Positions 1-13,312 of a stretch of DNA of 64,000 bases are shown piece after piece. The translations under genes and the position numbers were made by a program. How positions within the stretch are numbered: the first letter of the stretch is position 1; the number at the start of each line of letters is the position of its first letter. Below the pieces are notes generated by a model. That model made no database searches. It was not told the origin of the DNA and was given only the letters and a program-made list of their open reading frames with translations. The stretch covers positions 23,377,195 to 23,441,194 of the forward strand of contig OY776126.1 of NCBI GenBank assembly GCA_963675135.1, in the 5' to 3' direction. The stretch is from Galeopsis tetrahit. Lineage: Eukaryota; Streptophyta; Magnoliopsida; Lamiales; Lamiaceae.

Positions 1-2385
1 CGCATAAATCAAAAGGAGAATATTAGGCACCTTTAATTCATTAGAAAGATAAAAAAACTGATGTAAAAAAGATTAAATTGAAAGGTAAATGACGTATTTT
101 GAAACTATTTATTTTGAAATGTATCAAATTATAGGACTAAAACTAAAATATTCCTGCCGTGGACATAAAATCATTCCCACTAGTGGGCATTATATCATTC
201 TCGTTAATTAATATTACTAATGATTTTCATTAGATACAAATTAATTTACGCTTTGCACGAGACCAATTAACAATAACAATAGCAATTTCAAACAAGATAC
301 AAAAAGTACATAACAAGAACACAATAATTGTATTTTAGTTAAATTAAAAAAAAACAATTGTGCATATGACTTGTAGCTTGATGTTTTGTAATATATATTA
401 TTATATATTTTTTTTTTTTATCGAGATTGAAATCTAAATATTAATGCAAAGTTAGATCATCAAAGTTAGATTGAAATCTCTTAAATTCTTGTTGATCATC
501 AAATCAAATTAATAACAATCAATTTAATTTGTCTTCACTTGGTATTTATTTTCATCAAACATGTCTGCAGTTATTTATTTATTTTCATCAAGTTCGTCAT
601 TCATTTGGTTTGGTACGTAGTGTAATTTCTTTTAGAATTATTAATTGTCAGATGATCTGTAATGCTAGTGATCCGTCGGTTTAATGGGTAATTTTTTTTA
701 ATAGAAATTAAATTAAGGTTTTCTTTTTTATTTTTTTTCAAGTAAATTTTAATTTCTAATCATAAGTACCAACCGATTTTTCGTTTTTTTTTTTTTTAAT
801 AAAGGAAATTAGTTAATGCTTTGATTGAAACGTCTTATGTTGTGGAAGCTTTGATTTATCCTCAGCTCACACAACGATAAATGATTGTCCCAACTAAAAT
901 TGTCTCGTCACAGTTAGCATTCTTTCTGCTCACCAAGACAAAACAACATCTTAAATTTTAATTTTAATATTTCCTCTCCTAACCATTAAACATCTATCCA
1001 AAACAATGTCTTAATCCCACGTACAATTGAATTTTAAATAATTTATAGTATATTATTTTAATTAATTAATTAAAATTTTAATTTATTAAATTAAACTCAA
1101 TTGCATACATATAAGTGTAATTTTTCACCCGCCTCTTCTATGACTCCTATCAATCAAAAACCTAAATCCCTCATACTTTGATGTAACGAAGTCTAGCCCA
1201 TAATCTACTCAACTTATTCAAAAATCTCCAAATCCATTTTTATAATAAAACATAATTGAAATCTCCAAATCCCTAATTTACAAACCTCGCTTTTATTTTT
1301 CTTGTCCTCCCAACTTGCTCATTCAAGGGATTTTCAATTCAATTAGACTGTGTTTTTTAGAAGTAAATATGGTGCTTTGTTTTATTCATAGAACAGGGCA
1401 GTGATGGAGCCAGGAAATCTCGATAGTGGACCCGATTAACTTTAAAGATAAAATAATATGTACTTATTATACTCATTGAAATTTTACATGATAAAATTGT
1501 CAATACATTTCATTAAATTAAATTGAACAAGTTGTCTTTCATTTTATTTTGAAGTTTTGATAGTTCGATTCAAAATGAAGCGAAACAATTTAAAAATTGC
1601 TAAAATATTTTGCAATTCTTAGTAAAAACTTAGACAATAATTCTCAAATACACCGTCAATAATATTGACTCTATTGAAGAAATAATTTATTTTTGGAGTA
1701 TTAAGAAATAATTTTAAGTAAAAAATACATGAAAAAATATATTACTCCTTTCAAACTTTGTATGCAAGCATTTATTTTTTATTCGTCTATACTTAATATG
1801 TATGTGTCAAAAAATAAAAATAATATTTTTATTTTTATATATCAAAAAGTTTCATTTAAATTTTAATATTCAAAAGTTAAGATTAAAAAATAGACACGGT
1901 TACGATTAATGATTAATAAAAAATTATTAAAGGTGAAATTAATAAGAAAAAAAAGATTTTGAACTAGAGTGATTTGAGAAAAAATAGACTAGACCAATCA
2001 TTTTGTGACATGTGGCACCTAAAATGTTTGTAAATATATGATAATTGAGATAAGATTAAGATATATAGGATGAGAATAAGTATTATCACATAATATACAG
2101 AGTATATATATAATTATTATAAAATATTTATTATATATATATATAAAAAAAAAATAAGTGGAGGGCCCAGTGACACCCTGGCCCCCATGTGGCACCGTCT
2201 CTGGTACAGGGTGTTTGAATCCCTCGGTAACAATTATAGAGTTTGAATGAACATGAGAGAGGCTAATTAATACACTCCAATGTTAGCTAGATATACATAT
2301 TCAAGGTCCCTATCCCAGTTGGGAAGGAAGAATTAATAACTTTATGGGCTTTTAATCATTTTCAAGTGTTGAATTTGATGCTATC
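1..2385. other. AT-rich intergenic DNA, no gene seen
   Basis: No open reading frame of convincing length or composition was found on either strand. The stretch is rich in A/T runs. A short segment near 1390-1500 and a more GC-rich one near 2160-2230 look like old repeat remnants, but I could not assign them to a family. Confidence 0.6.
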
Positions 2386-3937
2386 TGATTCGGGTGGAAT
2401 TTATATACTTTATAGGCACATGTGAAGTGTATTTTGATGTGTATTTCATTAAATTATGGATTGATTATGATGATTTGAGCCAAAATGAGAGAAAGGTTGT
2501 GTTTTGTCGATTTTGTAGGAAATACGATGGAATTTGGAGCAAAATACCAACCATACTTCACTGGATCAAGAAGAGGAGTGCACCGTTGGGTTCGTCTCGA
2601 AAAATGGAATGGAATAGCCAAAAGAATCAAGTCAATCGGACATCCGAGGCGAAAGATATGCACGAAACGAAAAAGGATCGAGATGAGCAAGAGCACGGCC
2701 GAGCCACTTTTCAGGCCAAAATCAAGGCCACGGCCGTGCAACATGCTCGGAATTGAGCTCCTCGATCCAGCAACTTGATGCCATGACAAGGCACAGCCGA
2801 GCTCCAGTCAGGCCAAAAGTTGATTTTGCACGGCCGTGCTACCCCATTTTCGGTGCATTTTGTCCAATTTGGCCATTTTTTAGGGACCAACTTGCAATTC
2901 TCGCACCCAAACCCTATCCCAACACTATATAAGCCTCCATTCTTAAATTCAATGGCACCTTCCCCAAATTCCTCAAATTCACACACACACAAACACATAC
3001 TTGGCGGTGATTTGGCCACAAATTCTTCATTTCTCCATCAATTCATGCAAGGGAGGCACCAATAGCTTGGAATTTTCATTCTCCATCACATTCTAGACTA
3101 AGCTTTCTTTTTCTCTCTCTTTTTATTTAATTATTTCTTTGGATTTTGTTAAGTTGATTATGTTAGTTCTTGGCTAGAACACTTTTGGTTCTAGGGCTAT
3201 GTTTATACTTTGGATGATGTTTATGAATTAATTTCTTATTTATTTGGTGGTTGTGTTGCTATTTCTATTTGAATGCTTAACTTTCATTGCAAGACATGTT
3301 GTCAATGGCCATGATAATGTGTTTGATTTATTATTAATTGAAATTGGATTGAGAGATCTTTTTCATTAATCGTATTTAAGCATTCGACCCAATATTATTG
3401 TGAGCTCGAGAGAGGATCAATTATTGGGAGGGTATTAGATGATCTTAAGACCCTTTTTGAGGTTTATTATGCATGCTAGGTAGAGATACTAGTTTGTGTG
3501 ATACTTCTCTTGGATTAATTGGATCGAGAGAACTTTTAATTTATTATTTCGTGATCAACCCTATAGAAATCAACACATCATCACTTAAATAGGTTTTTGA
3601 TCATAAATTGACTCCTTAGTGTGACATATGCCTTGGAACCTCTCTTTCCTTCTTTGAGTTTTAACCGTATTTCTCTCGTTTCTTTGTGATTTGCATGAGC
3701 ATTTGTTGATCGATATCTATATTACTCTTTTAATTGTTTACTTGTGACACTTTGGGTAGATAATTAGGGGTAATTGCCACACTTTACAACTTATCGATCA
3801 CGTCTATTTAGAATTCAATCGACAAACTCCACTTTTACACTACACTTCCCTGTGGGATCGACCTCGTACTTATCACGCTACAATATACGCCGTATACTTG
3901 CGGTCGTGTATTTTAGTGTTGCATAATACGTGAATGA
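2386..3937 (+). mobile_element. Solo LTR of an Athila-type Ty3-gypsy family (divergent subfamily)
   Basis: The block starts TGATTCGGGTGG and ends in GTGAATGA. It is a diverged copy, in the sense orientation, of the LTRs at 31233-32874, 37467-39108 and 53989-55597. The shared right part is clearest: the block reading GGGATCGACCTCGT, ACGCCGTATACTTGCGG and GTGTTGCATAATACGTGAAT. The expected terminal TCA reads TGA here. It is flanked by CTATC (2381-2385) and CTATT (3938-3942), a one-mismatch 5-bp target-site duplication. A TATA box (TATATAA, 2926-2932) marks the promoter. No internal region or second LTR is adjacent, so it is a solo LTR. Its GC-rich palindromes read CACGGCCGTG rather than the ACTCGGCCGAGT of the other copies. 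Confidence 0.8.
2926..2932 (+). promoter_or_regulatory. TATA box of the solo LTR
   Basis: TATATAA sits in the context CACTATATAAG. The same context occurs on the minus strand of the other three LTRs of this family, which sets the sense direction of this copy. Confidence 0.6.
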
Positions 3938-4084
3938 CTATTCCAGTTGGGAGGGAAAAATTTGATGCTATCCAAAATTTTCTAGTGAATCGTTTTTTTT
4001 TTTTTCCGGAGTTGCAGAAATCTTTCATCTGATCCATCACTGAGTTTGCGTAGTTGAGTTGGCTATTAATTCGTTCAGTCCGAC

Positions 4085-5050
4085 ATATCTCTCCATACCA
4101 GAAGAGCTGAGGAGCATGTATTAAACAAATGCCTCACTATTTCAAGGTCAGGTCTACAATGAGGGCAAGAGGATCTGAGACCTTTGGATTAATGCCCATT
4201 TTCGTTAAATTGTCCGTTGTAGCCACTCTCCCTTAAAGGACTCTCCACGATAGCGCCGAAACTTTCGTAGGAATGCATTTCCACCACAACTTCTCCCATT
4301 GCACTTGTCGATCTGAAGTTGAATCTGTTTGATCAACCATAAAATTATACATATATTTTGTTGAGTAAATCCCAGCTTTCGAATTTTTCCACAAGAAGGA
4401 GTCCTCACTTGCATCATCCAGCTTGTACATGTGGATACACGACCACAAAGCTGCAAAATCCAAAAACTCGTTAGTGTTGAAAAATCTGTCCCCACTGAAA
4501 ATTCCATGTGTTCCCCATCTATTTGAAAAAAATTCTTAACACTACCACATTTGTTAGAAGAAATGTTATACAAATTTTGGTATTTCTCTCTAAGGCATAC
4601 CTTCTCTTCAATCCATGGATCTACCCAAAATCTAATCCAATCTCCCCTACCTAATTTAAACTCCAAATTATTAGCAGAAATCACACCCTCAGGACCTCTC
4701 ATCATTTTACATAAGTCCCTCCACCAGAGGGAACACTTAGACTTGTCTGAATCCCTCGAATTAATAGACCCGTATCTCGACTTAAGGACTCTAACCCACA
4801 AGGAGTTCTTTTCCTTGATCCAACGTCACACACCTAATTACATAAAAAGAGTTTTGTTAAACTAGCAAATATCTCTCATTCCTAAACTTCTCGATACTTT
4901 ACTTTTACACACTCTTTCGCAACTCATCCAAGCAATTTTCTTACAATTATCGTTACCCTCAAAGGAAATTCCTTTGAATAAGCTTGATAGTTTGGATAAC
5001 ACATAGGGAACTTTTAAAAAAGAAGAGATAGTAAAGTGGCATAGCATGAC
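4085..5050 (-). pseudogene. LINE reverse-transcriptase fragment (degenerate)
   Basis: Minus-strand reading frames at 4862-5047 and 4205-4801 give pieces of the C-terminal part of a plant L1-type ORF2. The first has KVPYVLSKLSSLFKG and KKIAWMSCERVCKSK, matching the region after the RT catalytic core. The second has SSLWW-like SLWWRDLCKM and LGRGDWIRFWVDPWI, typical of the linker before the zinc-ribbon (zf-RVT). Below 4205 the frame decays, but a CSSALLVWR-like stretch continues it. Stops and frame changes separate the pieces, and the endonuclease and catalytic FADD regions are missing. It is a dead fragment, distinct from the LINE at 53109-60929. Confidence 0.75.
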
Positions 5051-5062
5051 TTGTTCAGTTTG

Positions 5063-5143
5063 GCCAAATCCATTGCTATTTGCGGCGGAATACTTAGTTG
5101 TCGCAAATTCTTAGATCACTAATTTTCGCGTTTTTTTGTAGTG
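5063..5143 (-). mobile_element. Possible CACTA-type transposon terminus
   Basis: Read on the minus strand, the block begins CACTACAAAAAAACGCG and continues with a TTTGCGACAACTAAG sub-terminal motif, which resembles the ends of plant CACTA (En/Spm) elements. Only one end was found and no transposase frame is nearby, so this is a remnant at best. Confidence 0.4.
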
Positions 5144-8100
5144 TTTTGTGACAAGGCATTCACTTTGACGGGATATCAGATCGAGAATCAAAATGCATTA
5201 ATTCTTCAACCTGTTTCCGCCCGGCCTCTCGTATGTCTTATAAACAAGAAAAATACTAAGATTAATGTACTCCGTATTAATTAAGAACTAAACATGATAC
5301 ACATAAGAATATTTTTATAGAATATACTGTATAAGAAAGAAAACCGATTGACTCAACAAAAATCAACACAAACAAACTCACGACTCATTGCCGTTTAATT
5401 ACCTTTAAATTGGAATTTGCATGGGTGTCGGAGGATGAAATAATTACATTCAAAAGTTCGAATTTGTATAGAGATGTGGAATAATACTATTCAAACTGAG
5501 AACTTGGACCAACTTAATTTTTTTTTTTATCTCATCTAAAATTTTGAATTTATAATAAGCTAGGTATAAAATTAATTAATTCATTTTATATCATGTTAAT
5601 TCCTAATATAGGATTTCTCTTCTTTTATAATGTATTTTGTATATATGGAGACTTAATCCCTGTTCTTTTTATTAAAAATTAAACACGAGAGAAAGTGGGT
5701 GGATTAATTTAATTTAAGAAACCAAAAATCGAAACAAATTTTCCTGTTATTTTTCCCTAAAATGCAATATATAGAGAGCTCGTATTCACTTATTCCTAAC
5801 TAAAATAAACACGTAGTATTTCTTTTGTAAAAGAAAAAGCTTTACTTTTAATTTACTATTTTATATTACTCCGTACTAAATTCTGATTCTAGCATTACTA
5901 CAAGATTAGAAAATCTTTATATTGTAAAATTCGTTGGGTAACACATCAATCATTTCATTTACAAAATATACGACGGGATTTATTTAAAAAAAATAAAAAA
6001 TTAATGAAAATATGGTTGAAGTAAAAAAGAAAGCAGGTGAAGAGGGGAAATAGAATTAAAACATTTTAGGTGTTCAATTGTCGTTACCAATGGGACAGTC
6101 AGAAGGGGACGTGGGTAGGGCCCAAAGTAGGGCGGTTGTCGCCATCATGATATGCATGTATGCCACATGCATGTGCATGTAATAATATACGTATGTACTG
6201 TATATGTATACCCGCGCGCGGTCCAGTCAAACCCACCCACCCACCCCCTGAGATTCCCCCACACAAGATAAAGCAGAAGAATGAAAGAGAATATAATAAT
6301 AATTACAGTAATAAATTCACTCGTCACAGTGCAGAAACTAGGGTTATGTATCATGGAATTATATAGTATGATTATTGATCAACATAATTATTCTAATTTA
6401 TTATTTAGAAAAATTATTGTTGTGTTTTTAGTTTTCATCCAATGTTTATTTCCTCAACTTTTACATTAATTAGTACATGCATTTATTTTATTTAGTACTG
6501 GATCTCGGAACTTTTATTCAAATTTCATTCTACTAAATTTGTTTTAAAAGGTATTCGATTGAAATGATAATACAACTGCAATTATTTAGTAAAACAAGAT
6601 AAAATATACAAGAATGTAATTAATGAAATTTAAAAGGGGAGGACTTTAGGAATTTAGCTTGCAAAGTACGATTAGCAATAAAAGGAATCAGTAAATAATT
6701 ATTTAAATTAATGGGATTCATTTCTAAATACTGAAAATGTTTTAATTTATATATGTATAGTTGTATACCGAGTTATATATAGAACTTATTTTTTTATTAT
6801 CATACATATATACTCCCGCAATCATTTAAAAAAAAAAAAGAAGAATTATAAGATTAATAGACGAAAATGAACAAGATCTTCAACCTACATCAAATCAAAT
6901 CAAATTTTTATTTCATTCCAATCGTGAGAAAAATTGGGGTTATAAGTGTCTTTACCCACACATGCAAACCAAGTCTTCATTCTCAATACGAGATAACGAG
7001 ACAAAATGAAAGGTAAAGATTCACCAAAAACACGAGAACATGGGTGGATAGAAATGGACGAAAACAAAAAATTGCACCAAACGTGGAAAGTCTCACCAAG
7101 GAGGAGAAGGTGCATGGAGGCATAAAATAAATAGAAACATTGAAAGAGCTACAACTAGCTTAAAAAAAATAAAAGAGTTAAATAAAAATTAAGTCTTAAC
7201 AACAAAATAGAATCTAAAAAAAGCAAAACAGAGAAAAGGGTCCATGGATCCATCTACCAAATCAGTTACAATAAGAGAGAATTCTTTTGAAAATAATTGA
7301 ACCATTGATTCGAACTATAACATTAAAAAAAAATTGTAGCTATACTACAACGATGTTGACGGCAGGTGAAAGGATGAAGATGACTACCGGTGGTGGTGGA
7401 GTCTTTTAAAGAAATGTTTTCTCTAGAAGGAATTAAAAAGAAAGAGGAAAAATGAAAGATGTAAAAGAGTATAAAGGTGGCGGTGGTGAGAGTTAGCTTT
7501 GAAGCTAAACTAAATTTATTAGTCAAAAAAAACTAGAGAACTGTGTACTGGCGCTAGTAATTAAAGTTGTGTGTGATTGAATGAATGAATTCAAGTCTAC
7601 TACACATGTCATTTAGGCTTAGGTTTACTTTGGGTTTGAGTCATTTTTAAAAAAATTGATTTTTAAAATTTAAATGTGTGTTTCTTTTAGATTTTTTAAG
7701 TAATATAATGGAATATTTTATTTATGAAAGACGATTGAATGAAATTTTATTTTTATATTATTGTTGAGTAAAATTATAATAATTAGATGATTTTGTAATG
7801 ATTGAAGTTATTATATTATTGTTGTATTAGTATTGTATTATTGTGAGTGAGAATATAATGATTGAAGTGAAATTATAGGAATTTAACTTTGGACTAGTCT
7901 TGGGTGAGACCGTCTCACTGTATGAGAGTTGACGAACCTCCTTTGACCCTCATGTGAAAAGTGATAATATTTGAGTAAAAAATGATAACGTTTAAGTAAA
8001 AAGTGATTGTCACTTTTGTTAAATATATTATCACTTTTTAATTAAACACTATCACTTTTTTTACAAACAAATAATTTGAAAAAAAAAAAGAATTATCCTA

Positions 8101-9233
8101 CCCAAAATTTTAAAATATGGATTGAGTCTCACAAATCTTTATCTGTGGACTCATACAAATTTTTGCCTTAAACTTTATATCAAATTAATAGGTTTGATTT
8201 GATTTAGATGATTTTGGGTTAATAATTTTTAAATTAAAAGGTAAAACCGATGTAAAAAATCTAATTAAAATCTAAAACTCGTACGTGTTTTAAAACCCAA
8301 AATAAAGTACTACTTAAAATGTAAAAAGTATACTCCATGCGTACACAGACATGGACATGGTGGATATTATATTATTAATTTCTAAGATTTGATTGTGATA
8401 CACTATTATTCAACATTTTTAATGATACGGGCCAATTACAAAAATGTAGATTTCAGACTTAGTTGTGTGTTATTCTTTATGTTTTAAATTCGAAAAAATT
8501 AAGGTGCAATAATTCACACAATCACACTATTTTATATTTCACCTTTTAATCATCATTTTTTTTTTTGAATTGTCATTTATTTTATTTATAAATAATGATT
8601 TTATTTAAAAGTAGGCTTCATAATACTCTATTACCGTACCTTCAATTTATCACATTTATACATAACTTAATCAATATTATTTATTAAAATTTGTGCTTGA
8701 AAAAATGAGCATAATAAATTTAGTGGGAGGAAGTAATTATTTTTAAGTTCATAATTCGGCTCAAAAATTAATTAATATGGGGGACTAAATTCCATTATCC
8801 ACTAATCGGATGACTCAATTAAATTATGACTCTTCAAAAATTGTTTACACCGTATATATCAAACCTAATTATTGCGGAGTTTTTCATTTGTTTGAATTTC
8901 TGAAATATAGAAAATATAATTAAGTGAAGCTGTGAGTACAATTACAATCAAATGCCTGAATCTTTTTATATGTTTTTAAGTAAGGATATTCTCAAATGCC
9001 TAGCTAAATCATGAACCTTTCTCTACTATATAGTTAATTACACGGGGCACCCATTATTTATTCATTGAAATATAAAACTTTATTTAAAATAGGTCTAATT
9101 ATAATGTTTTGGATATGATTTTTTGAATTGTAGGTTGAAGTTGAAAACGCTCCTGTTGGACCCATGCATCAAAAGGGCATCGTTTTTCAAAAAGCTTTTT
9201 TTTTTTTTAAATTAAATTTTACTATATGTGATA
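5144..9233. other. Intergenic AT-rich DNA
   Basis: No gene was recognised. There is a GC-rich island at about 6075-6265 (see findings). A perfect palindrome GTGAGACCGTCTCAC lies at 7914-7928, inside a roughly 250-bp stretch with opposed GTGATAAT/ATTATCAC motifs that may be a decayed MITE. Short frames at 6145-7526 have no recognisable domain and poor codon composition. Confidence 0.5.
7905..8160. repeat. Possible decayed MITE with opposed sub-terminal repeats
   Basis: The segment opens with GTGAGACCGTCTCAC and has repeated AAAGTGATAA motifs. These are mirrored further right by TTATCACTTTTT and CTATCACTTTTTTT, and it closes with GAGTCTCACAAA. The inverted arrangement suggests a non-autonomous DNA element, but no clean terminal repeats or target-site duplication could be fixed. 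Confidence 0.3.
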
Positions 9234-9457
9234 CTCCATCCGTCCCGGTGAAAGCTACCCGAAATTTTTGAACACGGAGGTTAAAAAATATGATAGAATA
9301 AATAGATGTATTAGATGTGATGTGATTGAGAGAAATAAGAATATATAATATATGCAATGTGAGGATGATGAGTAGTTTTCAAAAAGGGATGAATATAGTT
9401 TTTATTGGGACGAACGAAAAAAGAAAAGTTTGATAACTTTCACGGGAACGAAAAAAG
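9234..9457. mobile_element. Stowaway-like MITE
   Basis: The left end is TA|CTCCATCCGTCCCGGTGAAAG. The right end is CTTTCACGGGAACGAAAAAAG|TA. The termini form an imperfect inverted repeat with the CTCC.TCCGTCCC signature of Tc1/mariner-type Stowaway elements, flanked by TA. There is no coding capacity. Confidence 0.6.
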
Positions 9458-12255
9458 TAATAAAAATAAAAATCAATTTACTTTTTGAGAATAATCATAA
9501 ATAGAGAACGACTTAGGTGAGACGAGTTATAAAGTAATATATAAATTAACACACATTTTTTTCAAAATATTAAAAGGTTATGTCTCAATTATATTCTGTC
9601 TCATGACAATGGTTAACATCTCTCAATCAAAAGTGTGTGTTGTTAAAAAAAAAAAATTTAAAACTAATTTGACTATATACTATATCAGTGCTTAGTTTCA
9701 GATAATAACTCAAAATCTCATATAAAAAAGTTTTACGTACGTATTTAAATTCAAGATAATACTCGTATTAACAAAAAGTATTACTATAGGCCAGCGCATG
9801 ACATGACTCGAAATACTATTTTAAACTTTTTAGTAATTAAAGTAAAAGCTCGAAACTTATTATCAGATTCAACAAATCGTACGTATAATGTAAACAACTT
9901 AATTATGATTTTATTTTATCAAAATACTTAAATAATTTGTTCTTAGGAGCTTTAAAAATAACCTTCATATGATTACCTTTAAAAATAACATACAATTTGT
10001 TCTTAAAAGCTTTAAGAACATAAATTCCAGAACTATTAAGTGTGCAAATTGTTTATTTGAAAAAAATGGAAACCCTTTATATATTTAGGAAAAATGCAAA
10101 ATGTTTTTCTCATCATTTTCAGCTGTCGTTTTTAGGAATGCATGGAAAGTAACCCACGCTCCAGCGACCCGCGCGTAGGTATCTTTGTTCTAGTACAGAA
10201 TCTCCATATACTTGAATCATGAAATCACATATACTCCTTAAAATTAGCTAACTATGCTCAATAAAAATAATGAAATTTGTGTGCCCATACTACGAGTACA
10301 AAATTTTAATGAAATAAACTTCCATTTATTGATAATGATATAATCTCTCCATCCCATTTTATTGTCTTTTTGGAGATTTTTTATTTTTATCTTAATATAA
10401 TTATCTGTTGCACCAAACTTAGAAAAATCAAATGTCAGTCTTTTAATTTTGTTCTTTAATTATACAGATAAATAAAATTAAAAATGAAACATTACATATA
10501 TATTTATTACTTAATGACACATTTTGTCATTTTGACTTACCTTACTTAAGGATTCATACTTAAAATAGTAAAAAAGTATTTTAACTATTCATTTAAAACA
10601 TCACAATATTACATCAAATGTCATTACTTTATCCAAACTAAAAAAACAACTTCACTACTCATAAAGTTGAAAAGTAATTACTACTCTCACTTTTATCTCT
10701 CATAATATTAATAAACAATTCATACATTAATATATTTAAAGGTTCTAAATAGAAAGTGAACCCTTTGTAAATTGATTTTTAATTATATAAATTCTGTCAT
10801 TATAGTTTTTTCAGCTAAAAATCTTTAATGTCGGAAATTAAGAATTTATAACGGAATCTATATCATTAAAAATTATTAGTTAGAAAATTTTAATAAGAGA
10901 ATTTCGTAATTAAAATTCAATTTTCTTGTAACGAGAGTCTTTGAAAAGATTAAATTTAGATTTTAAAAATGAATTAAATTTTATTTTCCTTCTTTTTATT
11001 ACTCCATTCATGAGTATAATGTTGTAACTAGTTAACGTGTATTTCCGTCTAGGCTCTAATTGTTGTTTATGACTGTATTTTTGGATCTGGTTGCTGTATT
11101 GTAATTTGTAAAGGAATTTGAGTACGTATTGTACTCACTACTCACGTTATTTATTTTATTTAAAAAGGCGGGGGGACTAAATGATTATAGGTAATTGGAT
11201 ACATAGCCCTCCCAATTTAATTGTCGTTTAAGAAAAGTAAATATTTCAAAATATTCATTTTTTTTTTCAACTTTGCATTTTGCATAATTTTGTAAGCAAT
11301 GATCATATTCATAAGCGATTCATTGATAGTTTTTATAAAATTATATATTAAAATTTTAATATACATAAATAATTATAAATATTAAATGCCATATTTTTAA
11401 TCTTTGTGCACCAACAAAAATAGAACTACTACTAAATTGTAAAGGGGAACTCGATCTCATTAGTGCTGCATGACACTTTTACACTTTAAATTAGAAGTGG
11501 GTGTTACTAATTTATGACTTGTTTGAGTACTTAGCAATATATCTTGAATATAAGTTTCACAATTTTCTAATGTAATTGTAATATTGGATGAATTACAAAG
11601 ATCGAAGTTTACCGTATACATGCATATTAAAATTGTTACTGTGATTAATTATATCAAAAAAAAAAAATTTGTTACTGTGATTATATTTTTTTTTTTTTTT
11701 TTTTTTTTATTGTTACTGTTGTAGTGTGGTGGAATGGGGGAGTGCCTTTTTAAGTCAAGGATCGGAATTCAAAGACTTATCATTCACAAAAAATATTCTC
11801 ACTCAAGTTCATGGAGTCACATTATGTCTCTAATTACGACACTTATCTCTCCTTTTGTCTAGATTACGTTGCCTTAATGGATATGCTTTTATTTAGATTG
11901 TACTCCCACTCTTAAAAAAATGGAGTATTGTTTATGGTTTTGTAATTTTTTAAACAAATTTATTCTTCATTATCATTAATAAATACGGAGAAAAAAAAAG
12001 GAAAAACTTATTTCAATTATTAAGAAAGAGAAATGAAAAAAAAAAGAATAAAAAGATAAATTGTAGGGATTATATAGGTATAATTTAAGGGGATTTGTGC
12101 TAAAACAAAAAAAAAAAATTTAAAACAAGATTTAATACTAAAATTAAGATTTTTTTTTAACATTGTGAATTTGTGATCTAAGGAATTAACCTGTATAAAT
12201 TTTTAATATTCCCTCTTCAATTGTATGTTTTTATATATAACATTAGGTGAGATTA
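9458..12255. other. AT-rich intergenic DNA, no gene seen
   Basis: No coding frame, RNA gene or element with defined ends was found. A short duplicated motif (TTGTTACTGTGATTA) around poly-A and poly-T runs lies near 11630-11710. A Stowaway-like end (CTCTCCATCCCATTTTATTG) at about 10345 lacks a partner. Confidence 0.5.
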
Positions 12256-12492
12256 GGGCATGTTTTGTGTTTGTTTTGAGATTTATGTAGGGTAGGATTT
12301 AACTTTATAGTACGGAGTATAAGATTATAGGTTTTATAGATATTTATATAGGATTTGTAGGTATTTATAGAGTTGAATTTTATAGGGTTATAGGGTGGGA
12401 TTTTGAAATCCTGAATCAAAATCCCAAAATGTAACGGGGGTGGAGTTTCGAAATCCCAAATCCGGATTTCCCATCCCAAAACAAACATGCCC
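12256..12492. mobile_element. Tourist-like (PIF/Harbinger) MITE
   Basis: The ends GGGCATGTTTTGTGTTTG and CCCAAAACAAACATGCCC are inverted. The flanks are TTA on both sides (12253-12255 and 12493-12495), the 3-bp target duplication expected for PIF/Harbinger elements. The interior is AT-rich and non-coding. A second similar end (CTCAAAACAAACACGCCC, ending near 12565) follows closely and may belong to a tandem or nested relative. The same terminal sequence occurs in the MITE at 60967-61329. Confidence 0.75.
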
Positions 12493-12709
12493 TTAGAATT
12501 TTGAAATCCACTAGATTTTGAAATCCGAATTTCAAAATCCTCAAAATCTCAAAACAAACACGCCCTTTAGTTTTTCCTTCCCTTTTCATTCACTAATTCT
12601 TTTTTACTTTTTTAGCATTTCTCTCTATGAGTCTTATATAGTTATATTAATATTTTATATTAATATATATATAAAGATATCTTAAAAAATGAGCCCCTAA
12701 AAAAATTGA

Positions 12710-12783
12710 AATATTTCTGGGCTTGAATCGATCGTCTCGTTTGCCTAATATTTCTGGGCTTGAATCGATCGTCTCGTTTGCCT
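12710..12783. repeat. Perfect 37-bp tandem duplication
   Basis: A 37-bp unit beginning AATATTTCTGGGCTTGAATC occurs twice without mismatch (12710-12746 and 12747-12783). Each copy contains ATCGATCGTCTCG. The perfect identity implies a recent event. Confidence 0.9.
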
Positions 12784-13312
12784 TAGACCGGGCTGAAACC
12801 CACAAATCAGCCAAATCCATCTCCGTCTTTAATAATATTGGTTAAATAGAGCCCATCTCACATAAAGAGTTTGTGGAATTGCCTTTGTTTATAGCTTTGT
12901 AGGTGACAATCTTATATATGAGACATATATTAATTTAGTATTTGAGGTATAATTAGTTTTAAAACGTGATTGGAATGAGACTCGATAAATTAACATAAAT
13001 TTGCACTTAGAGAACTAGTGCTTGAGATTTCTAGGTCTTGAAAAATACTCCTATACAAATACCGTATGGAATTTCATTATATAAAAAATAGTAGACAAAG
13101 TTTCTTTTTCCGAAATTACACATGTATACAGTAGACAGTAGATAAGCCTCTCCCGACGGTACTTCCAATAAAAGAGCATTCGACCTTTAATATTTTTTAC
13201 AGTAAAAGAAAAACTTAAAAGGGATTTTTATTAAATAATTTTGTATTTAGCAGAAATGCAAAATGTAGGTAGGAGAATACAGTAATTTTCATATACGTAC
13301 ACAGAAAAAAAA

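Noticed and set aside
10340..10400. Stowaway MITE starting CTCTCCATCCCATTTTATTG
   Set aside because: No inverted partner was found within several hundred bases.
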